A stretch of 64,000 nt of DNA from Balaenoptera acutorostrata (taxonomy: Eukaryota > Chordata > Mammalia > Artiodactyla > Balaenopteridae). The position numbers and the translations under genes are program-made. The notes below the pieces were generated by a model. The model was given only the letters and a program-made list of their open reading frames with translations, was not told the origin of the DNA and made no database searches. Below, in pieces: positions 1 through 12,866 of this stretch. The stretch is taken from NCBI RefSeq assembly GCF_949987535.1, contig NC_080079.1, positions 3,871,001-3,935,000 on the forward strand, written 5' to 3'. Position 1 is the stretch's first letter. Each line of letters opens with the position of its first letter.

Positions 1-3000
1 CATCTAAGAAATAGAGGAAACTGTGTAGCATCTGCCTCAACTGAAATGAGCCACTGGCTATCAAGCGAGTCACACCCAGCTTGGCATATAACTGGGGTGA
101 GTGAGGGCTGCTTGCATTACTGTTATTCTTGGAACAACTGTGGACTACGGACATTGCCATCAGCTGGGCCGCATCTGAGTGAGGAATTCACACAGTGAGC
201 AATGAAGCTATGGGGAAGCCTAAATGATACTATTTCAGGGGCACCCCAAAACGTCATCAGAGCCAGAGCTAAGCTTTTCGAAGGAACTTGTTACATTTTT
301 CATTCATTTTTATTCACAGATTAATTTCCTACCTACTGAGTTGATCCAGTAGCCAGTCAACGATCACAACTGTTCATACACCTTTTCTCCCACGTATGAC
401 AATCGGCCATGAGGTGATGTTCACGGAGGCTGGCCAAGTGTACCCTCCTCCCCTACCCCAGTCATTGGCTTCAGTAAGAAGGGGTCCGCTCCTCGGAAAC
501 TTCTGGGGCCAGGTCATCACTGAAAACAGATTTTCCCCGTCCCATGGTCCAGGTTCTCTGCTGGCAAGACCGCAGACGCCGAAGAACAGAGGCGGGGCAG
601 TCCCGTGCTGGGAAGGGGCTCTGAGATGTCAGACCGTTCACACCGCACACCCGGGGCACACCAAGCACACTTCCTAAATCACGCCTCCTTCCAAAACGCA
701 TGTGGAGGCTCTTCCCAGAAATACCACCTTGCCAGGGCTGTCACTCTGCCCTCGTAGCTTGACGAACAGCGGTGAGTGTTTTACACACACAGCTGAGACT
801 TGCACGCACAAGGCATCTGGCTGGGTTGAAATCGCGTGGGGGTAAAAATGACTATTAAAACTGGGTCATCACGGACTTTCAGTTTTTAGAAAATGCCCAA
901 TTCTGATCATGATGAGAACGAGGACGACAATGATGGTGGTCGTGTCCCTTAGACACCTCTGTTTCCCCTACAGTTCAGATCTAAAATCATCTGTTTCCAG
1001 ATACTGCAGTGGGACCCCAGAAAATAATAAAGGTATTTTCTGAAAAACTCCTTAGTCTGTGGCATAAACCTGGAGCACTGACATGTATAGCTTGAGGCTT
1101 ATTTTTAGATCCTCTAGAGAATGAATGTGTGTGAGAGAGAGTCGGAGAGAAAGAGCAGAGAGAGAACGGTTTAAATCATAATAACTTCATAAAACAGAGT
1201 TTTCTTGTAATATTCTTTGGTAATGTTGAGCTGAAAATAGATTTACAATCAAAATGGGCTTAATCTGATATTAAAGAATTCTCTTAAAATCCCCCGAACA
1301 ATTGAGATTTTTTTTCCCCTTTGGTTTGTTTTGCGTTAGCTCCTCCAAGAGGCTGTGGATATAAAGAAATATATTGACGTTAATGAAAATGAGTCTTATG
1401 TTTCTTAGTCGAGACAGTTTCAGTTCCAGAAGATCTGCTACAAATAACCCTCATGTTTAACTGAGAGGGTGCCTGCCTCCCCAAGGGACAGGTTACTCCC
1501 AAAGGGACAGGACACGCATGACACGGGGCCTTTCTGACAATTACAGACCAGGGAGTAGACGTTCCCAAGGTTAATAGATATTTCTGAGTCCACACCCAGA
1601 ACATTTGAAAGGATTAAAAATCTAGGTCATCCCTGAGAATGTGGCACCTGGTCACTAGGGTTCTGGTCTAATCCTTTGATGACTCAGATCAGAAACTGGG
1701 AAATGGGTAAATTTTAGGAAAAAGCTCCACCAGAATTGGTGCCCTTTCTCTTCAGGAAGGCAGCCTTGGCATCAAAAGTGCATCATTTTTGCTTGGCTTT
1801 TTGTCCTCATGGAGACCTTTTCACATCCGGGGAACAAATCTATTTCACTGCACATCTATTACCTCGGTTGATGAGGTCTAATAAAAATCCTTAATTAAAA
1901 ATAATCGTATTAATGATAATGTCATCCTCAGGAGCCGTAATTACTAGTTTTGCATATAACATCATTTGATTTTGAAACACATCATCGCCCAGCTCCAGCT
2001 GGCTTCTTAACTGACCAAACTCATCACATAGCAGAGAATATTTTGAAGTAAAACCACGATGCTGTAGACAGTTTCCTTCATGACTCACAGCATGTCAGGA
2101 GCTCCTGGTTTTGACGGAATCACGGCAGATTGTGTCTCCAGATCTGCACGTGACATCAGCGTCCCAGCCACGCGGACTCCACTGAACCCAGCTCTTGGCA
2201 GTTTGGTCAACACCCACATCCGTTTCTGGTTAAGCTCTATCCTGGTTCACACCGGCCATAGTACATTTCCCACTGCCTCCTGTGTGTCTTCACAATCAGA
2301 CGCTGCTTTGGGACACAGACAGCGAATCACTGTAATTGCTCTAATATGGCCATCACCATGTGGCCAGATGGCTTAACCTTTTCCGAGGTGTTCCACACTC
2401 CTATTGCTACCGACCATGCTTTTCTTTGGTGAGTGGAAGGAAAATTTCCTCAGAGCAGGAGGTGCAAACTGAGACCCAACCAGGACTGTTGGTGGTCCCA
2501 GTGGTCCACACGGGGTCTTCAGAGACCACTCGGAGATGAAGTTTTTCCTGCACGCTCACATGGCGAGTTCTTAAGGATGTGCTCAGCCCTGAGGCTTTGC
2601 AGTCACATGTGCGATGCCTGCTCCAGTGGCTTTAAAGGGAAATCATGACTTCAGAGGAGTGTCACAAGTGATTGATGGCTCTGAAAAGTGAAAGGCAATG
2701 AAGAAATGAATGATAAGCTGAGTATACCAGGCAGAATGTTGAATTCTTTTTTTTTTTTTTTAACTCTAATGATTTCACGTAAATCTGTCTTGGCTATAGA
2801 GGTTTATGAATAAACTCAGGGCCAAATTCTTAGTCATTCAAAGGTTCTGAGATTTCAAGTTGCATATAGCCTGCTGTCGTGGAAGGATTCTTAAAGGATT
2901 ACTGCTTTAGAGTTGCCTGACTTTTGGCACCTGCCCCAGCCCTTTATTACGTTTGGCAGGTGACACCGGAGAACAGTTTGCTTCGAGTGGCTCTGGGAGC

Positions 3001-3115
3001 AGCATTCTGTCCCGGAGGACCTGGGGGTGGAGTGGAGGAAAGAAAACCTAGTTGCTGATAACATCTTGAGTCTCACTTTTTGGATCTTGGCAAAGCACCT
3101 CAGATTACAAGTATA
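1..3115. other. Unique non-coding sequence
   Basis: I recognise no gene or interspersed repeat here. Open frames are all under 100 codons and occur on both strands. Small features are a GA-rich run near 1130-1167 and a T run near 2747-2761. An AT-rich stretch at about 1866-2075 is rich in TAAT/ATTA cores and lacks repeat hallmarks. It could be a conserved non-coding element, but that needs an alignment. Confidence 0.5.
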
Positions 3116-3600
3116 TCTGTAATGGGTTGAATTGTATCCCACCTCCCCCCCCCAAAAAAGATATATATCTACCCAGAATCAGTGAATGTGACCTTATTTG
3201 AATGAAGGGTCTTTGCAGATGTAATTAGGAATCTTGAAATGAGATCTTACTTGATTTAGGGTGAGTCCTAAACCCAAGAACAAGAGTCCTTCTAAGAAGA
3301 GGAAGAAAGACAGAGACTTAAAGCGGGAAGTTCTCATGAAGATGGAAGACAGGGCAGGCCTAGGGGCGACATATTTAAAAATCAATGAGCACCAAGGACC
3401 ACTGGGAGCCACCAGGACCTGGGAGAGACGCAGGGGACAGAGTCTCCCTCAGAGCCTCGGGAAGAATTCAGTCTGCTGAGACCTTGATTTTGTACTTCTG
3501 GCCTCCAGAACCACAAGAGAATACAGAGAGAACTGTTGTTTTGTGCCACCCTTTCTATCTATGGTCATTTCTTGCAGCAGCCCCAAGAAACAAATACACT
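3116..3600 (+). mobile_element. MLT1-type MaLR LTR
   Basis: This is an old non-autonomous LTR of the mammalian MaLR (ERVL-related) group. The landmarks appear in the expected order: a start near GGGTTGAATTGTATCCC, the block ATGTGACCTTATTTG, a middle part with 'gtccttctaagaagagg', then the right-end motif CTTGATTTTGTACTTCTGGCCTCCAGAACC and 'ctgttgttttgtgccacc'. It ends with 'aacaaatacact', as this family does. It is near full length for a solo LTR, and no internal region is attached. The subfamily is not assigned. Confidence 0.8.
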
Positions 3601-4469
3601 CCCTCTAATTGGTGTTCTGGCCACCTCCACCTCTACGAGAATTTTAAGTGAATGTAATATTTCCTTCCCCAGGTTTTTGTATTTGTATCACATGTCTGAA
3701 ACCCAGGCTCATTTCAGCAGGTAGATTTTTGTTGGCTAAAGGATGCCTCTGTGTTCTGTAGCCCTGTTTACAACACACCGGACCTCAAGGGCTCCCTAGT
3801 AGGGCTTCTGCCTTAGGTCAGATTCCCTGAAGCAGAGCCTGAGGCAGAGATTTAGATGCTTGTGGCTAATTGCGGGAATGAGCTTCTGGAAACACCTTAA
3901 CAAGAGTACTGTGAGCAAGATAAGAAAGGGGAAGGAGGTGAGAAAGGATATGGTCGCAGCTAAAGCCTGGCCTGCCCTGATCCAGGGGTGGGGGGTGGGA
4001 GGGAGCTATACGTCACACCCCTATGACCAGACAGCTGGTCTTGGTACCCCCATATCAGCCAGGAGTGGTTCTGGCTGAGGAGGGAGGAGGGTGCACAGCC
4101 CCAGGGTGCTGGGGATTGAGGCAGTGGTGAGCTGTGAGCTGGGGGATGGACATTGGGGTTTGCATTAATAGCACCTACTACAGGGGGGACCCATAGATGG
4201 TGGATTTCTTGGCAGACACCCCTCTGCCCTCTGTGCCCCTGACCCATCTCAGAACTGCCACCCTATACATAATTTTAAACCAACTAGGACCCAGCTCTTC
4301 CAGGACCACTGGGTGATGCAGTGTCCCAAGACAAATAACTCCTCAATCCCCCTAAACATGGGTATTTGACGTTCCCGTGTCGGAGAGGTGACAGGCAATA
4401 ACCACATTCTCATTTTTGTTATTTATCAACATTTCAACATGAAACTTCAAGGGAATGGTGTGTTTTAGT
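3601..4469. other. Mostly unique; possible old LTR-like repeat at 3775-4130
   Basis: No gene is seen. The part from about 3775 contains 'cagattccctgaagcagag' followed by 'cctgaggcagagattta', then a purine-rich stretch. This resembles an ancient LTR-like repeat read in antisense, but the match is weak and I cannot name the family. Confidence 0.35.
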
Positions 4470-4890
4470 TTAATCTGTTCACTCATCCATTCCACACCCA
4501 CTGAGCCCTGGGCGTGGGGTTGGAAGCTGAGGATGCAACAGGTCACAGTGTACACTTATTCTGCTAAAGAGCACAGAGCCTAGGGCCAGGGGCAGACCGT
4601 GACCATGTCATAGGGCCAGGTTGCTGGATGGCACCCTAGAGAAATGGATAGGTGACTAGGAGCGGGTGCTTCAGGAGCCTCTAACTCTGGCAGATCAGAG
4701 GAGCAGGAGAAGGATTTGCCGGGTGCGGGAGGCATTCGCCAAGAGGAACAGAGAGTGGTGTGGGCAAAGCCTCGGAGAGTCCAGAAACTGTCGACTTTCC
4801 CGCATGCAGTGACAAGTCTGGGGGGGTAAGGATGGTGCACTAGGGTGGTGGTGCCAAGTGGGAGAACAAGGTGGGTCCTGGCCAAGCAGA
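4470..4890 (-). repeat. Probable L2 LINE 3' fragment (antisense)
   Basis: The left part reads 'cactcatccattccacacc', then 'cactgagccctgggcgtggg', then 'gaggatgcaacaggtcacag'. This follows the reverse complement of the L2 3' end (the 'ttattgagcacctactatgtgcc...ggggatac' module). Further right, 'gcaggagaaggatttgcc' and 'gtgtgggcaaagcctcgg' fit the upstream L2 portion. It is strongly diverged and has no open frame. Confidence 0.45.
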
Positions 4891-4994
4891 TTGGTGATGA
4901 CATTTAGGTCAACAGATGCAAACTTCCTATTGAAATTTGGAAATTATGGCAACAACCAGACGAGAGTGTGATGTTTCTGTGAAGTTTTAAGGCA

Positions 4995-5262
4995 GCGTAA
5001 GCTCGAGATCGGATCTCAGATACTAGAACTGAACCACCTGCCTGGCTCTGACCTTGGGCAAGTTGCTTGAAGTGGTTCTGCCTCAATTTTGTCATCTGTA
5101 AAATGGGAGTCCTAAGGCGGTTGTGAAGATCGAAGGAAGATAGTGAAATGCTCAGGTCAGTGCCTGACCTGTGGTGTGTGCTTGGCATGTTTTAGCTGCA
5201 AAGAGCCTAGACCGGTACCTGACCTCTTGCGAGAGCTCCATAAATATTTGCTGAATAAAATC
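4995..5262 (+). repeat. MIR SINE
   Basis: A mammalian-wide interspersed repeat in sense orientation. The conserved core is clear: 'tgaccttgggcaagttgctt', then 'ttttgtcatctgtaaaatgg', then 'gcatgttttagctg', ending near 'ctccataaatatttgctgaa'. The tRNA-derived head to the left is eroded. A MIR of this age predates the placental radiation. Confidence 0.85.
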
Positions 5263-7865
5263 TTGTGTCATGTTGTGCAACTTCACACACATTTTAAATT
5301 TAAGGACGTAATGTCTTTATGTTTTAATATAAGATGATTTTTCTCCAAAGGTACAGTTTTAAGATAGTTGCTCCAAGAGGATGTGTCTTATTGTTGTTGA
5401 GGTTCTGTGGCCTCCCTGGGGTCCCTGTGTGTCCGTGGGACATGATCTGCTTCTCTGTGCCTGATGCACCAACTGAAAAATGTCACCCATGGGAGGAGCT
5501 GTGTCCAGGGAGAGGATGGGATTCTGCAGGTCCAGCCTTGGTCTACCATGGCACGTTTTGCTCGTTAAAAGATCTTCAAGGTCGGGACCCTTTTTATGCC
5601 AGTGATGTGGGGCGGGCCAGGCCAGGATAACAGATTTACATGTTGCTGCCCAAAGCTCATTCTAATGAAGTAGAAGTGCTTGTACTTCCAGAGTGACGGC
5701 ATGAAAAATTAGAATGTCCAGGTCATAAATCTCTTTGCTCTCAGTGGTAGAACTTCTGATACTCAGCTAGTCTGAGTAGGATGAGCTGTCAGTATATTTT
5801 TTTCTCTCTCTATAGTTAGCCATTTCTCTAAAAATATAGCCTCGTTGTGTGTCTTGTGGTCTATTATTATGGGATCGGGTAGTAAAAGAGCCGTCATTAT
5901 AAATGTGTGTAATGGAAAAAAAGAGGTTGCCATGGGAAACTAGACTCTAAATTTCCAGAAATTTCTGCGTTTGATTCATGAACTTAATGTTTCAGGGACC
6001 TAGCTGTTATACTAAAAACAGAAAAAATGCCATTTTAGGTAGCATCTTTCTATCTAAAAATCCCCCAAATGCTTTCTAAAACATTCTAAGATATTTTGAT
6101 GGCATATGATAGAACATTTATTTGACACATGGATAAGCAAAAACAAGGACTCCAACTTTCCAGCCGTGACACTGCAATGCTATAGAGCACATTCAAGTAA
6201 ACTATTGGGGTTTTAGCAAAGTTCAAGTTCTTTACGAGTTGCTTCCTGGGTGAGAAGGACTCTGTGTGACCTTCTGCAAACCTGGAAGACACACAGCTAT
6301 TGAATGATCCTTAGTTCTGCCCTCACAGCAGAACTAAACCTCCAATGAGAGGCTCCCAATCCAAAAGTTTTCATGATATGCTTTTGGAAGAAGGATAGCA
6401 AATTAGAAAGGGGAAGAAGGGAAGAAAAGTGAAAAGGAATTGAGTGAACACTTGGTTCCTAAATCGCTTCCACGTGGCTTTGGAGATCCAGGAAAGAACT
6501 TCAAGGAAGATGGGCTCTCATCCCCAGAGATGAGCCATGACTCTTCCTTCTTGCTCCAGGAAGTGCCTTAACCTTCCAAATGGACGGCCTTTCAGATGTT
6601 GGTCCAAGGATTCTAAGGTTCAAGCATGAAGGTTCCAGAATGGCTATGGTTGTTCCAGCAAATTCCAAGCTTGCATGTTTCCCTAGCTGTCCTCAGACTG
6701 TGATGTCCAGCTATCAGTGAGGCTTGGATGATGGTCTGGGCAAGGGGCTGACTCACTGACCCACAGCAGGAAGACCCTTCAGTGACAGCCTGGCTTCTTC
6801 CCCCCGTTTGGTTGGGAGCCACATACAAACTGCTCCTGGGAATCAGTGGTACCAGAATGCCCTGCTCAGGGTGTTCATAATTCATCTGCTTCAGAGACTC
6901 CTGCACCAGAGCCCACAGCATCCAGAGAGGGATTCCAGAGCAAAGAATCCAGAAGAATCAGGAGCCAGAAGCAAATATTTCATGAGACACACGGACAGTT
7001 GACTGACTCCCGAGTCGCCCTTGGAGCGATATTAGCATCCCCTGCAGTCTGCCTGGGGACACAGCCAAGTGCCCTGCTATGATGCAGGCATGCGTGGGGC
7101 CTCACACATGAGCAATACCCAAGGAGCAGCTAAAAAGGTGATGGGTTGAAATGCAACTGTTGGATATTTCGAGGGCAGGTTGTTGAATGGTCAGGCAGGG
7201 GAAAGGTGGGCAGCTGAGCATTGAAGAGGAAGGTATCAGAGGGCCTCCCTGCCAGGAATAGCTGGAGACTCAGCCACACGCATAGGACTTGCTGTATTTG
7301 ATTTGGAGGAGCTGAGAACCCCTGTCTTCTCAGTTAGTGTGTGTTGAGTGTCTGGATAAATGAATGAGAGCCACCGTTAAAGCACAAGGAATTTAGAAAT
7401 TGAAAAGGTAAATGTAAGCACAACGTGTAACTTCAGCAAGCTCCAAAGTGCTCACCATTCTCAGGAGCAATTCTGCTCAGTTCAACCAGAAAGCATTGGT
7501 CAGGTGTTAGGGGCAAGGGCACGGGCTACCCACTGGGGTGTCCATGAATCTCAGCCTCTGCCTTCGAGCAGCCCCTGATGGGGAGCTTAGTTATATGGAC
7601 ATGACTTTGGGTTGAGGAGTAGAGTGATGATACAGGCCATTCTGCTCCTGAGTTGATGGTTAAAGACGCCCACGTGCGAAAAGCCCCCAAAGCATGGAAA
7701 GACTGAGTGGGATTCAGCACATCTTCCTAAAAGCCTGGCATAGAGAGCGGGTCTCACTCTTCATTGCAATCAGAATTGGGGCAGAGGGGGATCCTAAACA
7801 CAGGCATATTACAGGCTTAGCCCAATTTCCCTGAAACTGCCCAAGCCAGATGGCAAACAGCAGTT
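5263..7865. other. Unique non-coding sequence
   Basis: No gene, exon-like reading frame or clear repeat was recognised. Open frames reach about 100 codons on both strands with no recognisable domain. Base composition alternates between AT-rich (5640-6200) and more balanced (6600-7800) without a CpG cluster. Confidence 0.5.
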
Positions 7866-7880
7866 AGAAGTAATCGAGGG
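7866..7880. repeat. Left target-site duplication of the CHR SINE
   Basis: The sequence agaagtaatcgaggg is repeated at 8200-8214 with one change (c to g), bracketing the SINE. It fixes both ends of the insertion. Confidence 0.9.
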
Positions 7881-8142
7881 GGCTTCCCTGGTGGCGCAGT
7901 GGTTGAGAATCTGCCTGCTAATGCAGGGGACACGGGTTCGAGCCCTGGTCTGGGAAGATCCCACATGCCGCGGAGCGGCTAGGCCCGTGAGACACAATTA
8001 CTGAGCCTGCGCGTCTGGAGCCTGTGCTCCGCAACAAGAGAGGCCGTGATAGTGAGAGGCCCGCGCACCGTGATGAAGAGTGGCCCCCGCTTGCCGCAGC
8101 TAGAGAAAGCCCTCGCACAGAAACGAAGACCCAGCACAGCCA

Positions 8143-8185
<43 letters not shown>

Positions 8186-8199
8186 ATTTGGAAAAAAGA
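7881..8199 (+). mobile_element. CHR SINE (tRNA-Glu-derived, cetacean type)
   Basis: A complete short interspersed element of the CHR family found in whales and hippos. It starts GGCTTCCCTGGTGGCGCAG. The pol III A-box is TGGCGCAGTGG (7892-7902) and the B-box GGTTCGAGCCC (7935-7945). The CHR-specific body follows, then an (AAAT)n tail at about 8143-8187. It is flanked by a 15-bp target-site duplication with one mismatch (agaagtaatcgaggg at 7866-7880; agaagtaatggaggg at 8200-8214). This shows L1-assisted retrotransposition and little decay. It has only one copy of the 'gcaccgtgatgaagag' segment, unlike the other two CHR copies in the window. Confidence 0.95.
8143..8187 (+). repeat. (AAAT)n SINE tail microsatellite
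   Basis: About eleven near-perfect tetranucleotide units form the 3' tail of the CHR SINE. Such tails are prone to slippage, so the length is probably variable between individuals. Confidence 0.9.
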
Positions 8200-8214
8200 A
8201 GAAGTAATGGAGGG

Positions 8215-10905
8215 AGGACATCCTAAAATCTGAAGGTGTTGTTTTTTCTAAAATTGGGCTTCAGCATCTAAGGGGACATCCTTGCCGATGAGGCTCTAGG
8301 TGGCTTGAGATCCACTCACATAGTCAGTGCTGAGCCTGAGCAAGAACCCACCCCCCTCCCCAGCTCCCCTGATGCCCAGTTGAACATTCTTTATACTGCT
8401 CTCATGTGTGGAACCTTGTTCATTGTTTGTCCTTAAAAGGACACCATGGAAAATAACTTGAATTAGGGCCATGCTCTCCTTCCGGTGGTCTGTGTCACTT
8501 AGAAAAGGCAAAGTTGTCTGGTCTCCATCATGCTCTCTGGGTCTTAGTCTCCAGGGTGAAGGGAGTGCTCATGCTAGGACCATTGCCGTAGGCTCTAGGT
8601 GTGAGTAGACATCTCACTAGGGCATAAAGAAGAAAAACATCTGTGCCCCATGTGCTAGTTCAGGCAAGTAGCCCTCGGCGAGCCCCTTGACAGATTCACA
8701 TGTACTCCACTGTACCCCTTCCCTGTTGTGTTGCCCTGAAGATGACTTTTCAGTGATGGGACCAGGGGTCCCATGGTTTTCCCCACTTGTTAATCCAATC
8801 TTCCCACCCTCTACATCTTGCCCACCAACGGATCCCCATCTCTGCCAGACACTTGCAGCAAAAGGAGCTCCTGGGATCCCGAGGAGGCTGTTAGAATTTC
8901 CCTCTGAAGACTCCAAACCCACCTCCATGAGCTCCTCACCCATGACCCCTTCTTTTGTCCTCCCTGACCGTACAGAACTCAGACCTTCTTCAGTGAGACA
9001 GACATTTACATTCTTGATGTCATCCCCTGGATGAACCCCGACTCTTTTCTTCACCAGGAGAGATGTCGTGGGTCCCTCTAGCCTTTCCTTGGGGCTGAGT
9101 ACCCACCCCCTCTCATCCGGGACCCCCTCCTTCAGACAGACCAAGGAGTTTGCCTGAGTATTTTTCAGCATTGCTCAGAATTGGATGTAGGTGTAGTAGG
9201 ACTGTGTAGACGGACGTCAAAAGTGGGCATCCTTTTCATTTCGGTGACCTCCTGTAGGATCCAAGATAGCCAGTGCTGTGTGGGCGCACGCGTGCAAGTG
9301 CGTGGGTGAGGCGTACCTGGCAGGCGTGGATGCGTCAGGCAGAGCCCCGCGACGATTGCCCGAACTTTCCGACTCCCTGCGATGAGTGAGAGAGAGGGGA
9401 AGGCAAAGACGGCTGATACAATGGTGATTTCCTCAGGACTCCAGGACTGAATTAATTGTGAACACCTTGAGGAAAGCGTGGAGCAAACAATAGGAAAGCT
9501 CCCTTTAAAGTCGTCTTATTAAGGAAGAAGCATCCTGGCCTCTCTCTCGCAGGGAACTTCCGATCTGCCTTATCAAACACAAGGTGCTTGCTAGATGCAA
9601 CAGGTTCCTTCCTCCAAAGCTGTGTTCTCACATCCTCACACCCCCTGTAGGCTTTGAAAGCAGTGTTCAAAGTGGACTTTCTGAATTCATGAAAACCCAC
9701 AGGTCTGTAATTCATCCCTAATGGAAGTCAAACATGACACTGGCGAGATAAAACACGGTGGCCTCCCCTTCTGTTCACAGTAGGTGTCTGTGGATAATAA
9801 ATATTTTATTTTACTACAAAAACAAATAACTAAACATACCCCCTGTGTTTGTTCTGAACTCGACAGTAGCTTTTGTGTGTTTACTCTATTTCAAAGCCGA
9901 GTAAGGAAACCAGAGTGTCACGTCGGTAACTGGGTGCATTCGTACAAAAGGAAACCAAAGCTGCTTTCATTCTCTACAAACCGCGTATCACAGGGATGCC
10001 AGCCAGTGCCCCTGTGTGGAGGGACTTGGCCCTCTTCGTCCAAGCCCTGGTTTGGGGTGCAAAGAGTAGCCACCACAAAAACAGGCAAAGGGCAACGATG
10101 TTTGGAATTCATTATCTCTTGACCTAAGTGGTTACGCTCAACTTTCCATAACCAACGTTCACCAAGAAAACACCAACACGTTGACTGACTTGGTGCCGCG
10201 TGGACCTCACCTTCCTGTGCCCAGGATGCAAGGTCTGAGCTCTTTGGCATCCTCTAGAGCAGAGAAAAATGAGTCAAATTCTCAGGTTACCAGTCTCCAG
10301 GAGGATTAAAGGCCAACTTTGATGAAAATCACCCTGTTTCGTGGTCTCCATCATGCTGTAAAAATTGTATAACTGTAGTATTTTAATAGCGTCAAGAAAG
10401 TACTTCTGATAAGTTATAAGCTTTAAAATCAAATAAGTGGTCAGGTGAATAAAGTGGGCAATACCAGGCATTTGTCTGTTTATGCTGCTACCTTTGTGAC
10501 TATTTGTGATTTGTCTGATTGTGAATGGTCTGAGTTAGTGACTACGCTGACAGTTCTTCTGGAATATTATTTGACCTTCTGCTTCTCTGGTCACATTGCT
10601 ATGACTTAAGGACTGAGGGAAGATTTTCATGTGACTAAGTCTCCAGTGCATTTGTACAAACTAGTGGCCACATAGAACACTGCCCCTGGAACTCAATGTG
10701 GCAGCGACCAGAGTAGGCCAGGTCTGGGTGAAAAGAGTTGGCAATAGCAACATGTTGTTTAGATCTCATTTTAGTCTGCCAGTTCCACCATTTCTTCTGG
10801 CTTTCAGAGTATATGGATCTGTGTGAATTCTCAGAGCAGTACAGAAGAATGGCCCAACAAATTGCCATCAGGGCATACCCTCGAATCATCTGCTCTACCT
10901 CTGCA
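8215..10905. other. Unique non-coding sequence with overlapping chance ORFs
   Basis: No gene is recognised. A 184-codon frame on the minus strand (9171-8617) overlaps a 115-codon frame on the plus strand (8687-9034). Two long frames on opposite strands of the same DNA suggest low stop density rather than coding. Neither has a recognisable domain, signal peptide or membrane segment. A short CpG-containing patch lies near 9280-9320. Confidence 0.45.
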
Positions 10906-11262
10906 ATGAGTAACTGTTCATGTCAACTTGGAGGGTGTTTTGGATGAGATTAACATGCAATTCAGAGAACTTTGTGTAAAGCAGATTGCCCTCCCTTGTG
11001 TGATGGGCCACATCCAATCAGTTGAAGGCCTGAAGAGAACAAAAAGACTGACCTTCCTGAGCAAGAGGGAATTCTCCAGCAATCTGTCTTCAGACTGGAA
11101 CTGCACCATCGGCTCTCCTGGGCCTCCAGCCTCCTGGCTCACACTGCAAATTTGGTCTTGCCAGCCTTTACAATTGTGTAAGCCAATCCCTCGTAATAAA
11201 TCTCTTTCTTTTTGTATACGCATCTTATTGGTTCTTTTTCTCTGGAGAACACTGACTAGTAT
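10906..11262 (+). mobile_element. Ancient LTR-like element (family not assigned), sense
   Basis: An LTR-like repeat with the blocks 'tggatgagattaacatgcaa', 'aagcagattgccctccc', 'catccaatcagttgaaggcc' and 'ctgcaccatcggctctcctg'. A polyadenylation-type AATAAA follows near 11195, and the end is TCTGGAGAACACTGACTAGTA. The same family is present in opposite orientation at 43344-43828. The order and the AATAAA fit a solo LTR. I am sure it is a widespread mammalian repeat and unsure of its name. Confidence 0.65.
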
Positions 11263-11309
11263 GATCTCCTAGCCAAACCCAGTCAGAATGAGATGCTATC
11301 TAATAACAA

Positions 11310-11655
11310 AAACATAGTAATGTGGTTGCTGGCTTGTCGTTTCCCACTTTACTTTCTGTCTTCAAGTGGCTGACACTATTTTGGGGAGATGGGGTAGAAA
11401 AAATAGCACTGGCTATGGCTCATGCTTGGGGTCCTCCCTTCATCCTTCTCACTCTTGTTCCCAGCCTGGGATTATTGCTGTGGGCTCTGCTGCATGGGGT
11501 CAGCCAACTGGGGGTCCTCACAATATCCCTCATGGTTTCCAGCCCTCCCACCACACCCCTGTAATTAGATCCTTTGTAAATAAGCTCTCCTTGAATGATT
11601 CTCATTGGAGTGTGTCATCTGTTTTCTGCTGGAATTGATGATACCCAGCCAGGAT
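11310..11655 (+). mobile_element. Putative old LTR, sense
   Basis: The right half carries 'tttgtaaataagctctcctt', then 'attctcattggagtgtgtc' and 'atctgttttctgctgg'. This is the polyadenylation-region layout of old solo LTRs (AATAA-type signal, 'gagtgtgccatctgtttcc', short terminal tract). The left boundary is uncertain. A T run at about 11656-11669 follows directly. Confidence 0.45.
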
Positions 11656-12390
11656 TTTTTTTTTTTTTAATATGTATGGGTTTTTTGGACTGGAGAATAG
11701 CTTAGGATTGAGGCATTCATCATTGAAGGTCTAAGTCCACTTCTGAGGGAGTTGCCCATGGCTTGTAGTAAGCCAGCTTGTCTTCAGCAGAAAGATGGAA
11801 CTAATTCCACTCATACTCGGTCTTATGAGGGATGCTCTGGCAAAGCATTATGACGTGATAACCTGGCTTTGCTCTCCAGTCTTCAGGAACAAGTCATTGC
11901 ACTGCTGTCCTCAGTCAGCCCTTGGCTCTGCAGAGTCCCAGCACTAGGAGTCTGCGGCCAGTGTCTTCCATCTTCCACCATGCCCTTAAATGTATGCACA
12001 ACAGCAAAGCACTTTCTAGAGGCTCAACTTTGGTAGCCAAGGGAAACAAGGGAAAGGATGTTTGAGGCACAACTGAAGATGTTCATGACCTAAATCAAAG
12101 CAGAATTTGGATTTTTAGCAGGAAAAGTCTCAGAGATAGACCTATGCCAAGGTCATTGCCAAAGAATGACAAAGGAGAGGAGGTCCAGATGTCACCACCT
12201 CCAGGAAGCCTCCCTGGGTCTCTTAGGCAGTCAGGTCCATGGAAGATAATGTCCAGGATGGCCTCGTGGAGCTGGCAGGCAGGTAAGCCTCAGGAGTCAC
12301 GTCACTCCTCACCTTAACCTGAGCAGTGTGGTCTTGGCCACTTGGTCTGAGAAATGTGGTCCTATCACATTGTCCCCATTCTCTGCAGTT
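11656..12390. other. Mostly unique; weak L2-like patch at 12180-12240
   Basis: No gene is seen. The stretch 'gatgtcaccacctccaggaa' near 12190 followed by 'gcctccctgggtctc' resembles the L2 3' module but is too short to be certain. The rest looks unique. Confidence 0.35.
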
Positions 12391-12866
12391 GTCAGCCTTC
12401 CTGTGGCTGCCCTAACAAATTATCAAAAACTGGATGACTTCAAACAACAGAAATTCATTTTCTCACATTTCTGGAAGTAAGAAGTTCAAAATCACTATCA
12501 CTGGGCCAGAACCAAGGTGTCCGCAAGCCCCCCCATCCTCTGGAGGCTTCAGAGGACAATCTGTTCCTTGTCCCTTTTAGCTTCTGGTGGCTGCTGGCAT
12601 CACTTGGCTTGGAGCAGCATCACTCCCGTCTCTGCCTCTGGGATCACAGGGCTTTCACTCTTTGTGTAAAATCTCCCTCTGCCTCCTTCTAATCAAGACC
12701 CTTGTGACCTCATTTAGAGCACACCCAGATAATCCATGATCATGTCCCCATCTCAGGATCCTCAATTTAATCACATCTCTAAGGTCTTTGCCATAGAAGG
12801 TAACATGTACAAGTTCCAGATATTAGGACATGATATTTTGGGGAGACATTATTCTGTCTACCACAG
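12391..12866 (-). mobile_element. MLT1-type MaLR LTR (antisense)
   Basis: Read on the plus strand, it shows the reverse-complement order of an MLT1 LTR: 'ggctgccctaacaaattatc', 'aacaacagaaattcattttc', 'cttctggtggctgctggc', 'gtctctgcctctgggatcac', 'tgtgacctcatttagagc', and 'tttaatcacatctctaaggt' near the end. The length of about 475 bp matches a near-complete solo LTR. It is diverged and carries small insertions. Confidence 0.75.

Noticed and set aside
7892..7945. tRNA-like A-box and B-box
   Set aside because: These belong to the tRNA-derived head of a CHR SINE. The rest of the element and the AAAT tail show that it is not a tRNA gene.
8617..9171. 184-codon minus-strand open frame
   Set aside because: It overlaps a 115-codon plus-strand frame in the same DNA, has no recognisable domain and ends in a phenylalanine run. 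Low stop density is the simpler explanation.
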